Source: an uncultured Alphaproteobacteria bacterium (GTDB lineage: Bacteria; Pseudomonadota; Alphaproteobacteria; UBA6615). From it: a stretch of 64,000 bases of DNA. Each line of letters begins with the position of its first letter. Position 1 is the stretch's first letter. Under the pieces are notes generated by a model. The model was not told where the DNA came from. It saw nothing but the letters and a program-made list of their open reading frames with translations, and searched no databases. The stretch spans positions 1,112,668 to 1,176,667 of the forward strand of contig CALSNJ010000002.1 in assembly GCA_943787745.1 (NCBI GenBank), read 5' to 3'. Positions 1 through 10,379 of the stretch are shown here, in pieces. The position numbers and the translations under genes were made by a program.

Positions 1-1
1 A

Positions 2-1819
2 GTTGATCAGACCGATATTCGGGCCTTCAGGTGTTTCAATCGGGCAGATACGTCCGTAATGGGTCGGATGCACATCGCGCACCTCGAAGCCAGCACGTTC
101 ACGCGTCAGGCCACCCGGCCCAAGCGCTGAAAGACGACGCTTATGCGTGATCTCGGAAAGCGGGTTCGTCTGATCCATAAACTGGCTGAGCTGCGAAGAG
201 CCAAAGAACTCACGCACGGCAGCAGCGGCCGGTTTGGCGTTGATCAGATCGTGCGGCATGACACTGTCGATTTCGACCGTCGACATGCGTTCACGAATTG
301 CACGCTCCATCCGGAGCAGGCCAACGCGATACTGATTTTCCATCAGCTCACCGACCGAACGTACACGGCGGTTGCCGAGGTGATCGATATCGTCGATATC
401 GCCCTGGCCATCCTTCATGTCGACCATCAACTTGACGATGCGCAGGATGTCTTCCTTGCGCAGTGTCCGCTGGGTGTCAGGAGCCTCAAGCTCCAGACGA
501 GCGTTCATCTTCACACGCCCCACAGCCGAAAGGTCATAACGCTCGTTGTCGAAGAACAGGCTCTCGAAAAGATTTTCCGCCGTCTCATAGGTCGGCGGTT
601 CGCCCGGACGCATGACGCGATAGATATCGATCAGCGCATCTTCACGCGAACGGTTTTTGTCGCCGGCAAGCGTGTTGCGGATATACGGTCCAACATTGAT
701 ATGATCGATCGCCAGGGTCGTGAAAGCCTTGATCTTAGATTCCCCGAAGGCTTCGAACATTTCCTCGGTAATTTCATCGCCGGCTTCGAACAGAATTTCG
801 CCCGTTGTCTCATTGATGAGATCTTCGCCCAGATACTGTCCAAGCAATTCTTCATTGCTCACCAGGATATCTTTGACGCCGGCTTCTTCCACCTGACGCA
901 CAACCCGCGGCGTAAACTTGGCTTCGGCTTCCGCCACAACATCGCCGCTCTTGGCATCAACAAGATCGTGGGTCAGCTTCTGGCCGCGCAGCCGCTCAGC
1001 ATCCAGCGCTGTCTGCCAGGCACCCTTGGCCGCCTTGTAGGAAATCTTGTCGTAGAAGACGTCGAGGATTTCCTCATTGGACATGCCAACAGCTTCAAAG
1101 GGCTGCAGTTCCTTGCCTTCTTCCAATCTCTGGGCACGCAGTTCAGCCGTCCGTGCACCATCGAGTGCCATCAGGAAGGTCGTAACCGGCAGTTTGCGAC
1201 GACGGTCAATACGAACATGCACGATGTCCTTGGCGTCGAATTCGAAATCGAGCCAGGAACCGCGATACGGAATGACGCGTGCTGCGAACAGGTACTTGCC
1301 CGAAGAATGGGTTTTGCCGCGATCATGGTCAAAGAAAACGCCCGGCGAGCGGTGCATCTGCGAGACAATCACACGCTCGGTACCGTTGATGACAAATGTG
1401 CCCTTCTCGGTCATGAGCGGCATATCGCCCATGTAGACATCCTGCTCTTTGATGTCGCGGATCGAACGAGAACCGGTGTCCTCATCGACGTCCCAAACGA
1501 CCAGACGCAGGGTCACCTTGAGCGGTGCTGCGTAAGTCATGCCACGCTGCTGGCATTCCTCGACATCGTATTTGGGTTCTTCGAGTTCATATTCCACGAA
1601 CTCAAGCTGGGCTTTCTCTGCAAAATCGCGAATCGGGAAGACCGACTTGAAGACTTCCGTGATCCCCACATCAGCCGGTTCGCCCTCAAGCGTCGTGCTG
1701 TTGAGAAATTGATCGTAAGAACTCATCTGAACCTCAATGAGGTTCGGCATTTGGGCCACTTCGTGGATACGCCCAAAACTCTTACGGATACGTTTGCGAC
1801 CGGTGAACGACTGCGCCAT
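2..1819 (-). CDS. rpoB: RNA polymerase beta subunit, N-terminal part
   Basis: The start codon is at 1819 and the reading frame stays open to the left edge, so about 606 residues are present and the C-terminal half lies outside the window. The product begins [18 protein letters not shown], typical of alphaproteobacterial RpoB. It is the catalytic-core beta subunit of RNA polymerase in the cytoplasm. It is the last gene seen of the leftward rplKAJL-rpoB string and follows rplL after 203 bases that contain a strong hairpin. Identity is certain; only the end is missing. Confidence 0.97.
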   Translation of the reverse strand, partial: MAQSFTGRKRIRKSFGRIHEVAQMPNLIEVQMSSYDQFLNSTTLEGEPADVGITEVFKSVFPIRDFAEKAQLEFVEYELEEPKYDVEECQQRGMTYAAPLKVTLRLVVWDVDEDTGSRSIRDIKEQDVYMGDMPLMTEKGTFVINGTERVIVSQMHRSPGVFFDHDRGKTHSSGKYLFAARVIPYRGSWLDFEFDAKDIVHVRIDRRRKLPVTTFLMALDGARTAELRAQRLEEGKELQPFEAVGMSNEEILDVFYDKISYKAAKGAWQTALDAERLRGQKLTHDLVDAKSGDVVAEAEAKFTPRVVRQVEEAGVKDILVSNEELLGQYLGEDLINETTGEILFEAGDEITEEMFEAFGESKIKAFTTLAIDHINVGPYIRNTLAGDKNRSREDALIDIYRVMRPGEPPTYETAENLFESLFFDNERYDLSAVGRVKMNARLELEAPDTQRTLRKEDILRIVKLMVDMKDGQGDIDDIDHLGNRRVRSVGELMENQYRVGLLRMERAIRERMSTVEIDSVMPHDLINAKPAAAAVREFFGSSQLSQFMDQTNPLSEITHKRRLSALGPGGLTRERAGFEVRDVHPTHYGRICPIETPEGPNIGLIN

Positions 1820-1969
1820 AAATTGCCTCTCTTTTTCGTCGTGGGTCCAGGCCCACAACAAAACGGGTCACTTCAAATCGAACATCCGGATCGGGCGAGC
1901 CCCATTCCGGCATCGTCGTATCGTCGCTAGCTGCCCATCATACGGACAGTATCGGCGATCCGAGGATGC

Positions 1970-2004
1970 CGGCGGAGGTGGATTTCGATGAACCACCTCC
2001 GCCG
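1970..2004 (-). promoter_or_regulatory. Perfect 12-bp hairpin between rplL and rpoB
   Basis: The arms 1970-1981 and 1993-2004 are exact reverse complements (CGGCGGAGGTGG and CCACCTCCGCCG) around an 11-base loop. No T-run follows on the transcribed strand, so an intrinsic terminator is unlikely. In E. coli the same intergenic position holds an attenuator and an RNase III processing site. By position I infer an RNA processing or attenuation element that sets the rplL to rpoB ratio. Confidence 0.6.
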
Positions 2005-2022
2005 AATCTCGTAACTGGAGAG

Positions 2023-2397
2023 CTACTTGAGCTCGACGGTCGCGCCCGCTTCTTCCAGCTTTGCCTTCAACTCATCAGCTTCGGCCTTGTCGACACCTTC
2101 CTTCACAGGTTTCGGTGCACCTTCGACCAGGTCCTTGGCTTCCTTGAGGCCCAAACCAGTGATGGTCCGGACTTCCTTGATGACGTTGATTTTCTTCTCA
2201 CCAGCGGCTGCAAGGATGACATCAAACTCTGTCTGTTCCTCGGCAGCAGCACCGGCATCACCACCTGCCGCTGCCGCAACTGCGACAGGAGCTGCGGCGC
2301 TGACGCCCCACTTCTCTTCAAGCATTTTCGAAAGCTCGGCTGCTTCGAGAACACTCAGTGCGCTGAGATCTTCAGCAATTTTTTCCAGATCTGCCAT
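2023..2397 (-). CDS. rplL: Ribosomal protein L7/L12
   Basis: A 124-residue acidic protein with the usual layout: an N-terminal dimerisation helix ([15 protein letters not shown]), an Ala/Gly-rich hinge near residues 38-55, and a C-terminal factor-binding domain ending in GATVELK. It forms the multimeric stalk of the 50S subunit that recruits translational GTPases. It lies 60 bases after rplJ, the normal partner order, and is presumably co-transcribed with it. Length and sequence are ordinary for the family. Confidence 0.98.
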   Translation of the reverse strand: MADLEKIAEDLSALSVLEAAELSKMLEEKWGVSAAAPVAVAAAAGGDAGAAAEEQTEFDVILAAAGEKKINVIKEVRTITGLGLKEAKDLVEGAPKPVKEGVDKAEADELKAKLEEAGATVELK

Positions 2398-2457
2398 TTT
2401 GTCTAACTCCTGAGACTTCTAGAGACTTAATATTGGATGTCCGAATATCGGACCGGC

Positions 2458-2976
2458 CTACGCAGCCTCGCCTTGATTGGCATATGCGCCAAGAACGCGT
2501 GCGAGCTGACCTGCAGGTGCCTGAAGAACACCAGCGACTCTCGTCGCGGGTGTGTTCAGCATACCCACCAGCTTGCCGCGCAGCTCGTCGAGTGAAGGAA
2601 GTGACGCGAGCGCCTTAACAGCATTCTCGTCGAGCAGGGTGTCGCCCATGGCGCCCCCAATCACGACAAGCTTGTCGTTTTCCTTCGAATAATTGACAGC
2701 TACACGAGCCGCCGCCACTGGGTCGGCGGAATACGCGATCGCAGTTGGACCGTTGAACAGATCGCTGATCTGTTCATAGGTCGTTCCCGCTAGGGCGAGT
2801 TTCGCGAGCCTGTTTTTGGTCACTCTGTAGCCAGCACCGGCCTCACGCATGCGGGCGCGGAGATCTGTACTCTCCGCAACCGTCATACCAGACTGCTGGG
2901 TCACAACGACAAGCGCTGCATCCCCAAAAGACTGACTGAGTTCGGTTACCAGCTCTTCTTTTCTAGCTCGGTCCAC
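2458..2976 (-). CDS. rplJ: Ribosomal protein L10
   Basis: A 172-residue protein starting at a GTG codon (MDRARKEELVTELSQ). The N-terminal rRNA-binding domain contains TKNRLAKLAL and the C-terminal helix that carries L7/L12 dimers ends in ANQGEAA. L10 anchors the stalk to 23S rRNA and in many bacteria represses its own mRNA by binding the leader. The 273-base gap upstream is the expected leader. The GTG start is supported because no better in-frame start is nearby. Confidence 0.97.
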   Translation of the reverse strand: MDRARKEELVTELSQSFGDAALVVVTQQSGMTVAESTDLRARMREAGAGYRVTKNRLAKLALAGTTYEQISDLFNGPTAIAYSADPVAAARVAVNYSKENDKLVVIGGAMGDTLLDENAVKALASLPSLDELRGKLVGMLNTPATRVAGVLQAPAGQLARVLGAYANQGEAA

Positions 2977-3249
2977 TTACCGTCTCCGCAAACTTGGTGT
3001 GCGCCGAATAGATCGACAATTCACACCGTTGCAATTTAGCCCCGGGTCAGTATTGACCCAGAACCGCTCCTTCCTGTCCCAGGAGCGTCACGAAAATCCC
3101 AGAGGGTTTTCCGCGTCTTCTCCCGTCTATGCAGGTCTGCCCTATCTGGCACTTAAGCCCGCCGGATCAAACTCCGTTGGGCGCCTGCAGTCTCGGACAG
3201 GTACTTTCGCAGCGGCACAACACCGCATACGAAAATCCCGTTCAGCTAC
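2977..3249 (-). promoter_or_regulatory. L10 leader region of rplJ-rplL mRNA
   Basis: A 273-base non-coding stretch between rplA and rplJ. On the transcribed strand it contains the segments ACCTGTCCGAGACTGCAGGC and, further down, ACCTGCATAGACGGGAGAAG, a layout I associate with alphaproteobacterial L10 leaders in which L10 or the L10-L12 complex binds the RNA. The assignment rests on position and on these segments; no covariance model was run. Exact ends of the structured part are not defined here. Confidence 0.65.
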
Positions 3250-3966
3250 CTATTCGGCAGCTTCCTGTGTCGACCCCGTAAGGTCGTTCATATCAAAACG
3301 AACGCCCGGCCCCATGGTCGAGGTCAGCGCGAGTTTTTGAACATATGTTCCTTTGACACCACTCGGCTTGGCCTTGAGGACCGCACCCAGGAAAGCATCA
3401 AGATTCTCGCGAATCTGTCCTTCGCTGAAGCTGGCCTTGCCAATACCTGCATGGATAATTCCAAGCTTTTCAACGCGATACTGCACTTCACCCGACTTGG
3501 CGGCCTCGACAGCAGCACGCACATCGTTGGTGACCGAACCCAATTTCGGGTTTGGCATCAGACCACGCGGGCCAAGCACCTTACCAAGCCGCCCGACGAC
3601 GGGCATCATGTCTGGCGTTGCGATCACCCGATCAAAGTTGATTTCACCACCCTCGATGGCCGCGGCAAGATCATCAGACCCGACGACATCAGCGCCGGCC
3701 TCACGGGCTTCGTCAGCCTTTTCATCTTTCGCAAACACTGCGATCCGAACATCCTTGCCAGTGCCGTTCGGCAGCGCAACAACGCCGCGGACGTTCTGGT
3801 CAGCATGACGAGGATCGACATTCAGGTTGATCGAGATCTCAATGGTCTCATCAAACTTCGCCGTGGCATTTTCCTTAACCACACGAACGGCCTCAGCAAT
3901 CGAGACATGCGTGTTCGGGTCCACCTTCTCGCGCGCCGCGCGCATACGTTTTCCGTTCTTCGCCAT
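3250..3966 (-). CDS. rplA: Ribosomal protein L1
   Basis: A 238-residue protein beginning [16 protein letters not shown] and containing the L1 signature around [14 protein letters not shown] and [16 protein letters not shown]. It binds 23S rRNA at the L1 stalk, which moves with E-site tRNA, and in many bacteria it regulates the rplK-rplA operon by binding its mRNA. It starts two bases after the rplK stop codon, so translational coupling is likely. Length is slightly above the usual 230-235 residues because of a short C-terminal tail. Confidence 0.98.
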   Translation of the reverse strand: MAKNGKRMRAAREKVDPNTHVSIAEAVRVVKENATAKFDETIEISINLNVDPRHADQNVRGVVALPNGTGKDVRIAVFAKDEKADEAREAGADVVGSDDLAAAIEGGEINFDRVIATPDMMPVVGRLGKVLGPRGLMPNPKLGSVTNDVRAAVEAAKSGEVQYRVEKLGIIHAGIGKASFSEGQIRENLDAFLGAVLKAKPSGVKGTYVQKLALTSTMGPGVRFDMNDLTGSTQEAAE

Positions 3967-3968
3967 AG

Positions 3969-4397
3969 CTACCCCACCACCTCAAGGCCCATCGAACGGG
4001 CCGTGCCGGCGATCATCTGCGCACCGGCATCCAGATCGTTGGCGTTCAAATCCACCATTTTCGCTTCTGCGATCTCGCGGCACTGCGCCAAAGTCACGCG
4101 ACCAACCAGTTCTGAACCGGTCTTGCCACTGCCCTTTTTGAGCTTGGCGGCTTTCTTCAGGAAGAAGCTCGCCGGCGGCGTCTTCGTGACGAACGTAAAT
4201 GACTTGTCCTGAAACACAGTGATCACGACCGGAGTCGGTGCACCCTGCTCCATATTCTGCGTGGTGGCATTAAATGCCTTGCAGAATTCCATGATGTTCA
4301 GACCTGCCTGACCGAGTGCCGGGCCCACGGGGGGCGACGGGTTGGCCTGACCAGCCGGAATCTCCAGCTTCACATAACCTTCAATCTTCTTTGCCAT
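3969..4397 (-). CDS. rplK: Ribosomal protein L11
   Basis: A 142-residue protein with the proline-rich N-terminal segment ([17 protein letters not shown]) and a C-terminal RNA-binding domain ending [11 protein letters not shown]11 binds the GTPase-associated centre of 23S rRNA and is needed for the stringent response through RelA/SpoT. It is 109 bases after nusG and immediately before rplA, the conserved order. Nothing unusual. Confidence 0.98.
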   Translation of the reverse strand: MAKKIEGYVKLEIPAGQANPSPPVGPALGQAGLNIMEFCKAFNATTQNMEQGAPTPVVITVFQDKSFTFVTKTPPASFFLKKAAKLKKGSGKTGSELVGRVTLAQCREIAEAKMVDLNANDLDAGAQMIAGTARSMGLEVVG

Positions 4398-4506
4398 GTC
4401 CTAGACCTCATTCCTTTCCGAGGTTTCGCGGTACGGCGCCTCATGGGCTTTCCGAGGCCAACCTCCCGCGCACCGCCAAAAAAAGCGGCAAATAAAACGA
4501 CCCGAC

Positions 4507-5037
4507 CTAGACTTTCTCGACCTGACCGTACTCAAGCTCAACCGGTGTAGACCGACCGAAAATAGATACAGATACCTTCACACGTGCACGCTCTTCATCC
4601 ACGTCCTCAACAACGCCGTTGAACGACTGGAACGGCCCATCATTGACACGTACCTCTTCACCAACATCGAAAGTGACAGACGGTTTCGGCCGCTCGACAC
4701 CTTCCTGAACCTGATGAATGATCCGGTCCGCTTCGGCCTGGCTAATCGGAGCCGGCTTGTTGCCTGCCCCCAAAAATCCAGTGACCTTCGGCGTGTTCTT
4801 CACAAGGTGATAAGAATCCTCGTTCAGATCCATGCGCACAAGCACGTAACCCGGGAAGAACTTACGTTCCGAGTTAACTTTCGCACCACGACGCATCTCG
4901 ACCACCTCTTCGGTGGGAACGAGAACGTCTTCAAACATTTCTTCCATGCCCTTGGTCACAGCCTGTTCCTTGATGGACTGTGCGACCTTTCCCTCGAAAC
5001 CCGAGTAGGCGTGGATAACGTACCAATGCATCGCCAT
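4507..5037 (-). CDS. nusG: Transcription elongation/antitermination factor NusG
   Basis: A 176-residue protein with an N-terminal NGN domain (MHWYVIHAYSGFEGKVAQSI) and a C-terminal KOW domain (VGEEVRVNDGPFQSFNGVVE). It binds RNA polymerase, suppresses pausing, couples transcription to translation and contacts Rho. The start could be the first ATG at 5037 or the second ATG two codons later (MHWYVIHAY), which is closer to the usual N-terminus. It lies 7 bases after secE, the usual pair. Confidence 0.97.
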   Translation of the reverse strand: MAMHWYVIHAYSGFEGKVAQSIKEQAVTKGMEEMFEDVLVPTEEVVEMRRGAKVNSERKFFPGYVLVRMDLNEDSYHLVKNTPKVTGFLGAGNKPAPISQAEADRIIHQVQEGVERPKPSVTFDVGEEVRVNDGPFQSFNGVVEDVDEERARVKVSVSIFGRSTPVELEYGQVEKV

Positions 5038-5044
5038 CAGACGA

Positions 5045-5242
5045 TCAACCTCCTACGGAAAGTGCTTGTTGCACCAAAGCTGCCAACCCAAGGTCGACGA
5101 GGAAAAAAAACAAAGCTGCGAACGCAACCATGATAACCACCATCAGGGTCGACTGAATTGTCTCGGTGCGTGTCGGCCATGTGACCTTGTTCACCTCCTG
5201 ACGTACTTGGCGCACAAACTCGCCAATTGATGGTCTTGCCAT
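5045..5242 (-). CDS. secE: Preprotein translocase subunit SecE
   Basis: A short protein with one hydrophobic segment (about residues 30-55, VVIMVAFAALFFFLVDLGLA) after the conserved amphipathic helix EFVRQVRQEVNKVTWPTRTE. SecE stabilises SecY in the inner-membrane translocon. I chose the ATG at 5242 (MARPSIGEF, 65 residues) because it fits the family start; the ATG at 5257 would add MKAER. It sits between tRNA-Trp and nusG, as in many proteobacteria. Confidence 0.95.
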   Translation of the reverse strand: MARPSIGEFVRQVRQEVNKVTWPTRTETIQSTLMVVIMVAFAALFFFLVDLGLAALVQQALSVGG

Positions 5243-5306
5243 ACGTTCTGCTTTCATTGGCTCAGAACTTTCGAGCGCGTACCGGCAATGGCCGGGCTAA
5301 TTCGGT

Positions 5307-5382
5307 TGGCAGGAGCGGAGGGACTCGAACCCACAGCCCCCGGTTTTGGAGACCGGTGCTCTACCAATTGAGCTACACTCCT
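5307..5382 (-). tRNA. tRNA-Trp (anticodon CCA)
   Basis: The transcribed strand reads AGGAGTGTAGCTCAATTGGT at the 5' end and folds into a cloverleaf whose anticodon loop is CTCCAAA, giving anticodon CCA. The 7-bp acceptor stem pairs AGGAGTG with CGCTCCT, the discriminator is G, and the 3' CCA is encoded. It lies between tuf and secE, the classical site for this tRNA. Confidence 0.97.
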
Positions 5383-5428
5383 ATTCACCGAATATATCGC
5401 CGTTATCCTGATCCTGTTCGGGCCTGTC

Positions 5429-6619
<1,191 letters not shown>

Positions 6620-6725
6620 GGTTCTGTCCTGCGTCCTATCGATCGTTGCACCGGTCAATCCCGGTCTTCTAATGGGGCCTCAGCCAGCGCCCGTTTCATT
6701 CTTAGCGCTCTTCGGCCGAAACCTT

Positions 6726-6799
6726 GGAGCGGGTGAGGGGAATCGAACCCCCGTCGTAAGCTTGGAAGGCTTCTGCTCTACCATTGAGCTACACCCGCC
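6726..6799 (-). tRNA. tRNA-Gly (anticodon TCC)
   Basis: The transcribed strand begins GCGGGTGTAGCTCAATGGTA and has anticodon loop CTTCCAA, giving anticodon TCC. The acceptor stem pairs GCGGGTG with CACCCGC, the discriminator is T and the CCA end is encoded. It lies upstream of tuf in the same direction and is probably cut out of the tuf primary transcript. Confidence 0.96.
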
Positions 6800-6867
6800 G
6801 AATTCCTTGTTTTCTTCCTGCTGTTTAGCGTGCAGCTCCGCAATTCATCCGGTCTATCCTTCACGGC

Positions 6868-6952
6868 TGGTGGAGGGGGTTGGATTTGAACCAACGTAGG
6901 CATAGCCAGCGGATTTACAGTCCGCCCCTTTTAACCGCTCAGGCACCCCTCC
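6868..6952 (-). tRNA. tRNA-Tyr (anticodon GTA)
   Basis: An 85-base class II tRNA with a long variable arm. The transcribed strand begins GGAGGGGTGCCTGAGCGGTT, the anticodon loop contains GTA, and the acceptor stem GGAGGGG pairs with CCCCTCC followed by A and an encoded CCA. It is the first gene after the promoter at 7031-7060 and therefore heads the tRNA-tuf transcription unit. Confidence 0.96.
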
Positions 6953-7030
6953 TCGCCGCGTAGCTGCAGACATCCGCCATGCAGCCAACAGCAAACGCGC
7001 CGAACGCCAATAAGCGCCGGCCCGTGCAGC

Positions 7031-7060
7031 GCAATATGTAGATTTCGCCCGTCGTGTCAA
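7031..7060 (-). promoter_or_regulatory. Sigma-70 type promoter for tRNA-Tyr/tRNA-Gly/tuf
   Basis: On the minus strand a perfect -35 box TTGACA (7055-7060) is followed after 18 bases by TATTGC (7031-7036) as -10. Transcription would start about 70 bases upstream of tRNA-Tyr. This is the only clear promoter in the divergent gap between tRNA-Tyr and rlmB. Assigned from sequence match and position only. Confidence 0.6.
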
Positions 7061-7161
7061 CCGCGTTTCAGGCGAAAATGCCAAAAACAACAGCCATCTG
7101 ACTGCATCTTGCCGGGTTGGAACATTGCAGGCAGCAAAAGAATGCCCTATGAGCCGAGGTT

Positions 7162-7968
7162 ATGGCAAGAAAACAGAAATACGGAACCCGTCGCCGCGCC
7201 CGTGGCGATGCGCGCAACCAGAACTCCGGCGCAGCCGCCTCCCCTTGGCTTTACGGGACGCACAGCGTCCTGGCAGCATTGGCAAACCCCGCCCGAACAT
7301 GCGAACGACTTTTGATCGCCGATGACGATCTCGCAGAACTCGCCCATGCAACAGCAGAACCGCTGGGACGGAACGCGCTGATTGAACGCACCGGACATGA
7401 TGACATTTCAGAAATTCTGCCCCTCGGCGCTGTCCATCAGAATATCGCCATGCTGGCAGCACAGCTCGAAGACCCGGGCATTCAGGATGTCATTGATCGC
7501 GCCGGCCCCAACGGACGTCTGGTCATTCTTGATCAGGTGACAGACCCCCACAATGTGGGCGCCATCCTTCGCTCTGCCGCAGCATTCGGCGTAACGGCGC
7601 TGATCATGCAAGATCGCCACGCTCCGCCCGTGACAGGCGTGCTGGCAAAGGCAGCGTCCGGCGCCCTCGAAACCGTCGACCTGGTCCGAGAGACCAATCT
7701 TTCGCGTACACTCGACACCCTCAAACGCAACGATTTCTGGTGCATCGGACTGGATGGCGCAAGCGACCAGACCATCGCGACCGCCGTGGTGGGCGGCCCC
7801 ATGGCCCTTGTTCTGGGCGCTGAGGGCAGCGGCTTACGCCGACTTGTTCGGGAATCCTGTGACACGATCGCCTCTATCCCGCAGACGCGTGCTGTCGAAA
7901 GCCTGAATGTTTCCAACGCCGCAGCCGTTACGCTTTACGAGATCAGTCGGGAGAGCGCGCCTCGGTAG
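7162..7968 (+). CDS. rlmB: 23S rRNA (guanosine-2'-O)-methyltransferase RlmB (SpoU/TrmH family)
   Basis: A 268-residue protein with a SpoU-substrate-binding N-terminal domain (about residues 28-105, starting WLYGTHSVLAAL) and a SPOUT methyltransferase domain. The three SPOUT motifs are visible as DPHNVGAILRSAAAFG, LVLGAEGSGLRRLV and SLNVSNAAAVTLYE. It is expected to methylate G2251 of 23S rRNA with S-adenosylmethionine. A GAGG ribosome site precedes the ATG. Its last 26 bases overlap the convergent membrane-protein gene at 7943. RlmB rather than another TrmH paralogue is inferred from the domain layout. Confidence 0.88.
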   Translation: MARKQKYGTRRRARGDARNQNSGAAASPWLYGTHSVLAALANPARTCERLLIADDDLAELAHATAEPLGRNALIERTGHDDISEILPLGAVHQNIAMLAAQLEDPGIQDVIDRAGPNGRLVILDQVTDPHNVGAILRSAAAFGVTALIMQDRHAPPVTGVLAKAASGALETVDLVRETNLSRTLDTLKRNDFWCIGLDGASDQTIATAVVGGPMALVLGAEGSGLRRLVRESCDTIASIPQTRAVESLNVSNAAAVTLYEISRESAPR

Positions 7969-8536
7969 CAAGGCGACGGTGAAAATTGATCGCATAGGCG
8001 ATCAGAAATACCCCCACGACCTCTTCGAACAACTCATCATAGGTATGTGCGTAGATCAGGAACGGCACAAAATAGATTGCTGATGCTGACGGCATCAACT
8101 CGCCAAGCCCGATCCTGTTCAATCCACGTATCCAGGCTCGACGGTAGATCAGCGATGTCGAGATCAGCAGCGCGACCACCAGACGTATCAACTGATTGTA
8201 CCCAAAAAACATGTTGTGAAGATTGGTTTCCTGTTGTGCGTTGAGTTCCTCAAACTGCGCAGGCGTTGACCATCCAAAAATGCGCTGGCCCCAGCTGATT
8301 TCCTCAAGGAACAACAGCCCACAGAACACGGCCATCAAGACCGCAACCGACCCCAGCCGCCGATCATGTCGCCAGGCACGACCCAACCCGATGACAAACA
8401 GAAGTGCCGCGCAGAACAGCAATGCCAGTGCCGTGGCGGACTCAAACAATCCGTCCTCTTCATAGACAAAATCCGGAAAGGTGAACCACCCGTGTTCGAA
8501 GCCGGTATAGGCCACGCATAACGCCAGCCAAATCAC
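7943..8536 (-). CDS. Conserved multi-pass membrane protein, function unknown
   Basis: A 197-residue protein from a GTG start (no ATG is available in frame), with about five hydrophobic segments. Conserved-looking polar features are EEISWGQRIFGW after the third segment and HTYDELFEEVVGVF near the C-terminus. I do not recognise the family. It is followed by rlmB on the other strand and preceded, in the same frame, by the 74-residue gene at 8564; only 9 sense codons separate the TGA of that gene from this start. Confidence 0.6.
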   Translation of the reverse strand: MIWLALCVAYTGFEHGWFTFPDFVYEEDGLFESATALALLFCAALLFVIGLGRAWRHDRRLGSVAVLMAVFCGLLFLEEISWGQRIFGWSTPAQFEELNAQQETNLHNMFFGYNQLIRLVVALLISTSLIYRRAWIRGLNRIGLGELMPSASAIYFVPFLIYAHTYDELFEEVVGVFLIAYAINFHRRLATEARSPD

Positions 8537-8563
8537 ACCGAGCAGAGCCGGTTGAGGCCGCGG

Positions 8564-8788
8564 TCAGTCCGACACGAGGGGGCGCGCGCGCAACAGTCCT
8601 CGGATGATCACGAGCAGCCAGACGACCAGCACAAAGAACGATATCTGTGCAAAAAATCCGTTCCGACTTGCGCTGACATCATCCATCAGAAAAAGCAGCG
8701 CATTTGGCCACGCGAGCACAGTCAGGGCGTAGACTGCAAGTGCTGCGGCTGAGAGCTTGTAGGAGAGTTTGAGAGTCACTGAACGCAC
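8564..8788 (-). CDS. Small membrane protein, function unknown
   Basis: A 74-residue protein from a GTG start with two hydrophobic segments (AAALAVYALTVLAWPNALLFL and ISFFVLVVWLLVIIRGLL). It lies 16 bases after the RND exporter fragment and just before the 197-residue membrane protein, all in the same direction, so these were probably one operon. The TGA stop at 8564-8566 is in frame with the next gene. Function unknown. Confidence 0.5.
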   Translation of the reverse strand: MRSVTLKLSYKLSAAALAVYALTVLAWPNALLFLMDDVSASRNGFFAQISFFVLVVWLLVIIRGLLRARPLVSD

Positions 8789-8804
8789 ATCCGAATATCT
8801 GAGA

Positions 8805-10376
8805 TCAGGACTTTACCTGATTTTGCACCCGCCATGCGAGTAGCGCGGGCAGCACAATCAATGTGGCGAAAAGGATAAACCCAATCGCAATGGCAAGGAG
8901 CTGCCCCATGCTCGCCATTCCGCGATGAGCGGCAAACGCCAAAGCGACAAATGACATCAATGTGGTCAAACCGCTGACAAGTACCGCCCTGGGGGTCGAC
9001 GACTTATAGACGTCGGCAATCGATCCGGTCTCACGAAACCGGCCGACCACGTGCAAACCGTTATCGACGCCCATCCCGAGCAGAAGCGGCAACACAATCA
9101 CGTTTGCCACATTGAGCGGGATCGACAGCGCCACCATTGCTGCGGCCGTCATCGCGGCCGCCAGCAGCAGCGGGATCATGACCAGAACAGCATCCACAAA
9201 AGAACGGAGCGCCAGCACCAGAACAAGGAAGATGGCAATAGCCGCTGTTGCAAAGGCTTGCCGGAACGCGTCCACGACAATACGCCCGACACCGGCCTCA
9301 AGTGCCGGACGGCCGGTCGCAGTCGGAAACTCAGACTGGACAGCCGTGACAAATTTCCCGAGTGCGGCAAAATCCCGCAAATCATCACGCGGCAGCGCCA
9401 CAACACGCACCTGGCCCGCAACACCCGTTTCCCGGGCAATGATATCCTTCGGCAAATTCTCCAGCGTGATCTGTTCGGCAGACAGTGCGTCGCGCAGCAG
9501 CTCGAGCGAAACGATGAAGTCCTCCGCAATGAGGGCTTCCAATTGCACCACGTCAGACTCACTCAAGGAGCGCAGCGCGCGGGACATTCGCGCAAATGCA
9601 GAATTGCTGTCTGCGCCAGCAAAATCAGTGCCGAAGGACACCAGATCGCGCACTGCGGCCAACCTCGCGTCACTGTCAGGCGCCGGGACAGAACGCCCTA
9701 ACATCACAGCAGGACCAAGCAGAATATTGGCCTCATCCAGAATCTTAAGTCGGGCGGACTGGTTTTCCGGAACAAGGTCACGCAAGGTTTTGACGCGACC
9801 GACTTCGAGAAGTCGCCGAAGCATTTCGGCAATGCGATCGGCCTCTTCCATTCCGTCAGCCGAAATCGTCAGTGTGTAGGGCGTGATGGTTCCATCATCA
9901 TGCAGCGCGATCAGCGTCTCGACCGCTTCGCTTTCGCGGTCCTGAAGGTTGAGGCTGTTGAAATCGAACTTTACCTGCGCCCCGACAACCCCAGCGAGAA
10001 GCAACCCCAGACAGGCCAGGACGGCAATTGGTTTGGCATGGCTGACAATCTGCTCCGCAAAATGAAGCCCACCCGGCAATCTCAATCTCCGCCCCGCATG
10101 GGCTGAGACAGAACCCACGCCCAACAAATCCAGCAGGGCCGGCAAGAGCGTGAACGACATGACAACTGCGATCACCATTCCCATTGCGGAGATCAAACCA
10201 AGTTCGGCCAACCCCCGAAACCCCGTGGGCCAGAACGACAGGAAGGCAATGGCTGTGGTCAGGCCACACAGGAAAATGGTCGGGCCGAGCCCCCGGGCCA
10301 CACGTGGCCAAACCGCATCATTGTCAACTCCGCCTTCGCGCACCCGTCGGAGAATCATGTGCACCGCGAAATCGAT
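8805..10376 (-). pseudogene. RND/MMPL-family exporter, 5'-truncated by an insertion sequence
   Basis: About 524 C-terminal residues of a two-repeat RND transporter remain. The fragment opens inside the fourth-helix motif (IDFAVHMILRRVREGG), continues through a membrane bundle (GPTIFLCGLTTAIAFLSFWP), a large periplasmic loop (about residues 130-370), and the second bundle with LPLLLGMGVDNGLHVVGRFR. RND exporters of this type use the proton gradient to move lipids or hydrophobic molecules. The N-terminal third is replaced by the IS beginning at 10377 and is not found on the other side of that IS, so the locus is rearranged. A hopanoid exporter (HpnN-like) is one possibility, unproven. Confidence 0.85.
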
Positions 10377-10379
10377 TGT

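Noticed and set aside
143-1930. Long plus-strand open frame of 595 codons
   Set aside because: It lies antisense to rpoB, whose protein sequence is unmistakable; the antisense frame is His/Arg-rich and has no family features.
9051-9879. Overlapping plus-strand frames inside the RND exporter fragment
   Set aside because: Low-complexity antisense frames of a membrane-protein gene; the minus-strand product has clear transmembrane and RND features.
8805-10376. Naming the exporter fragment hpnN
   Set aside because: The remaining part is RND/MMPL-like, but the decisive N-terminal part is missing and no hopanoid genes are nearby.
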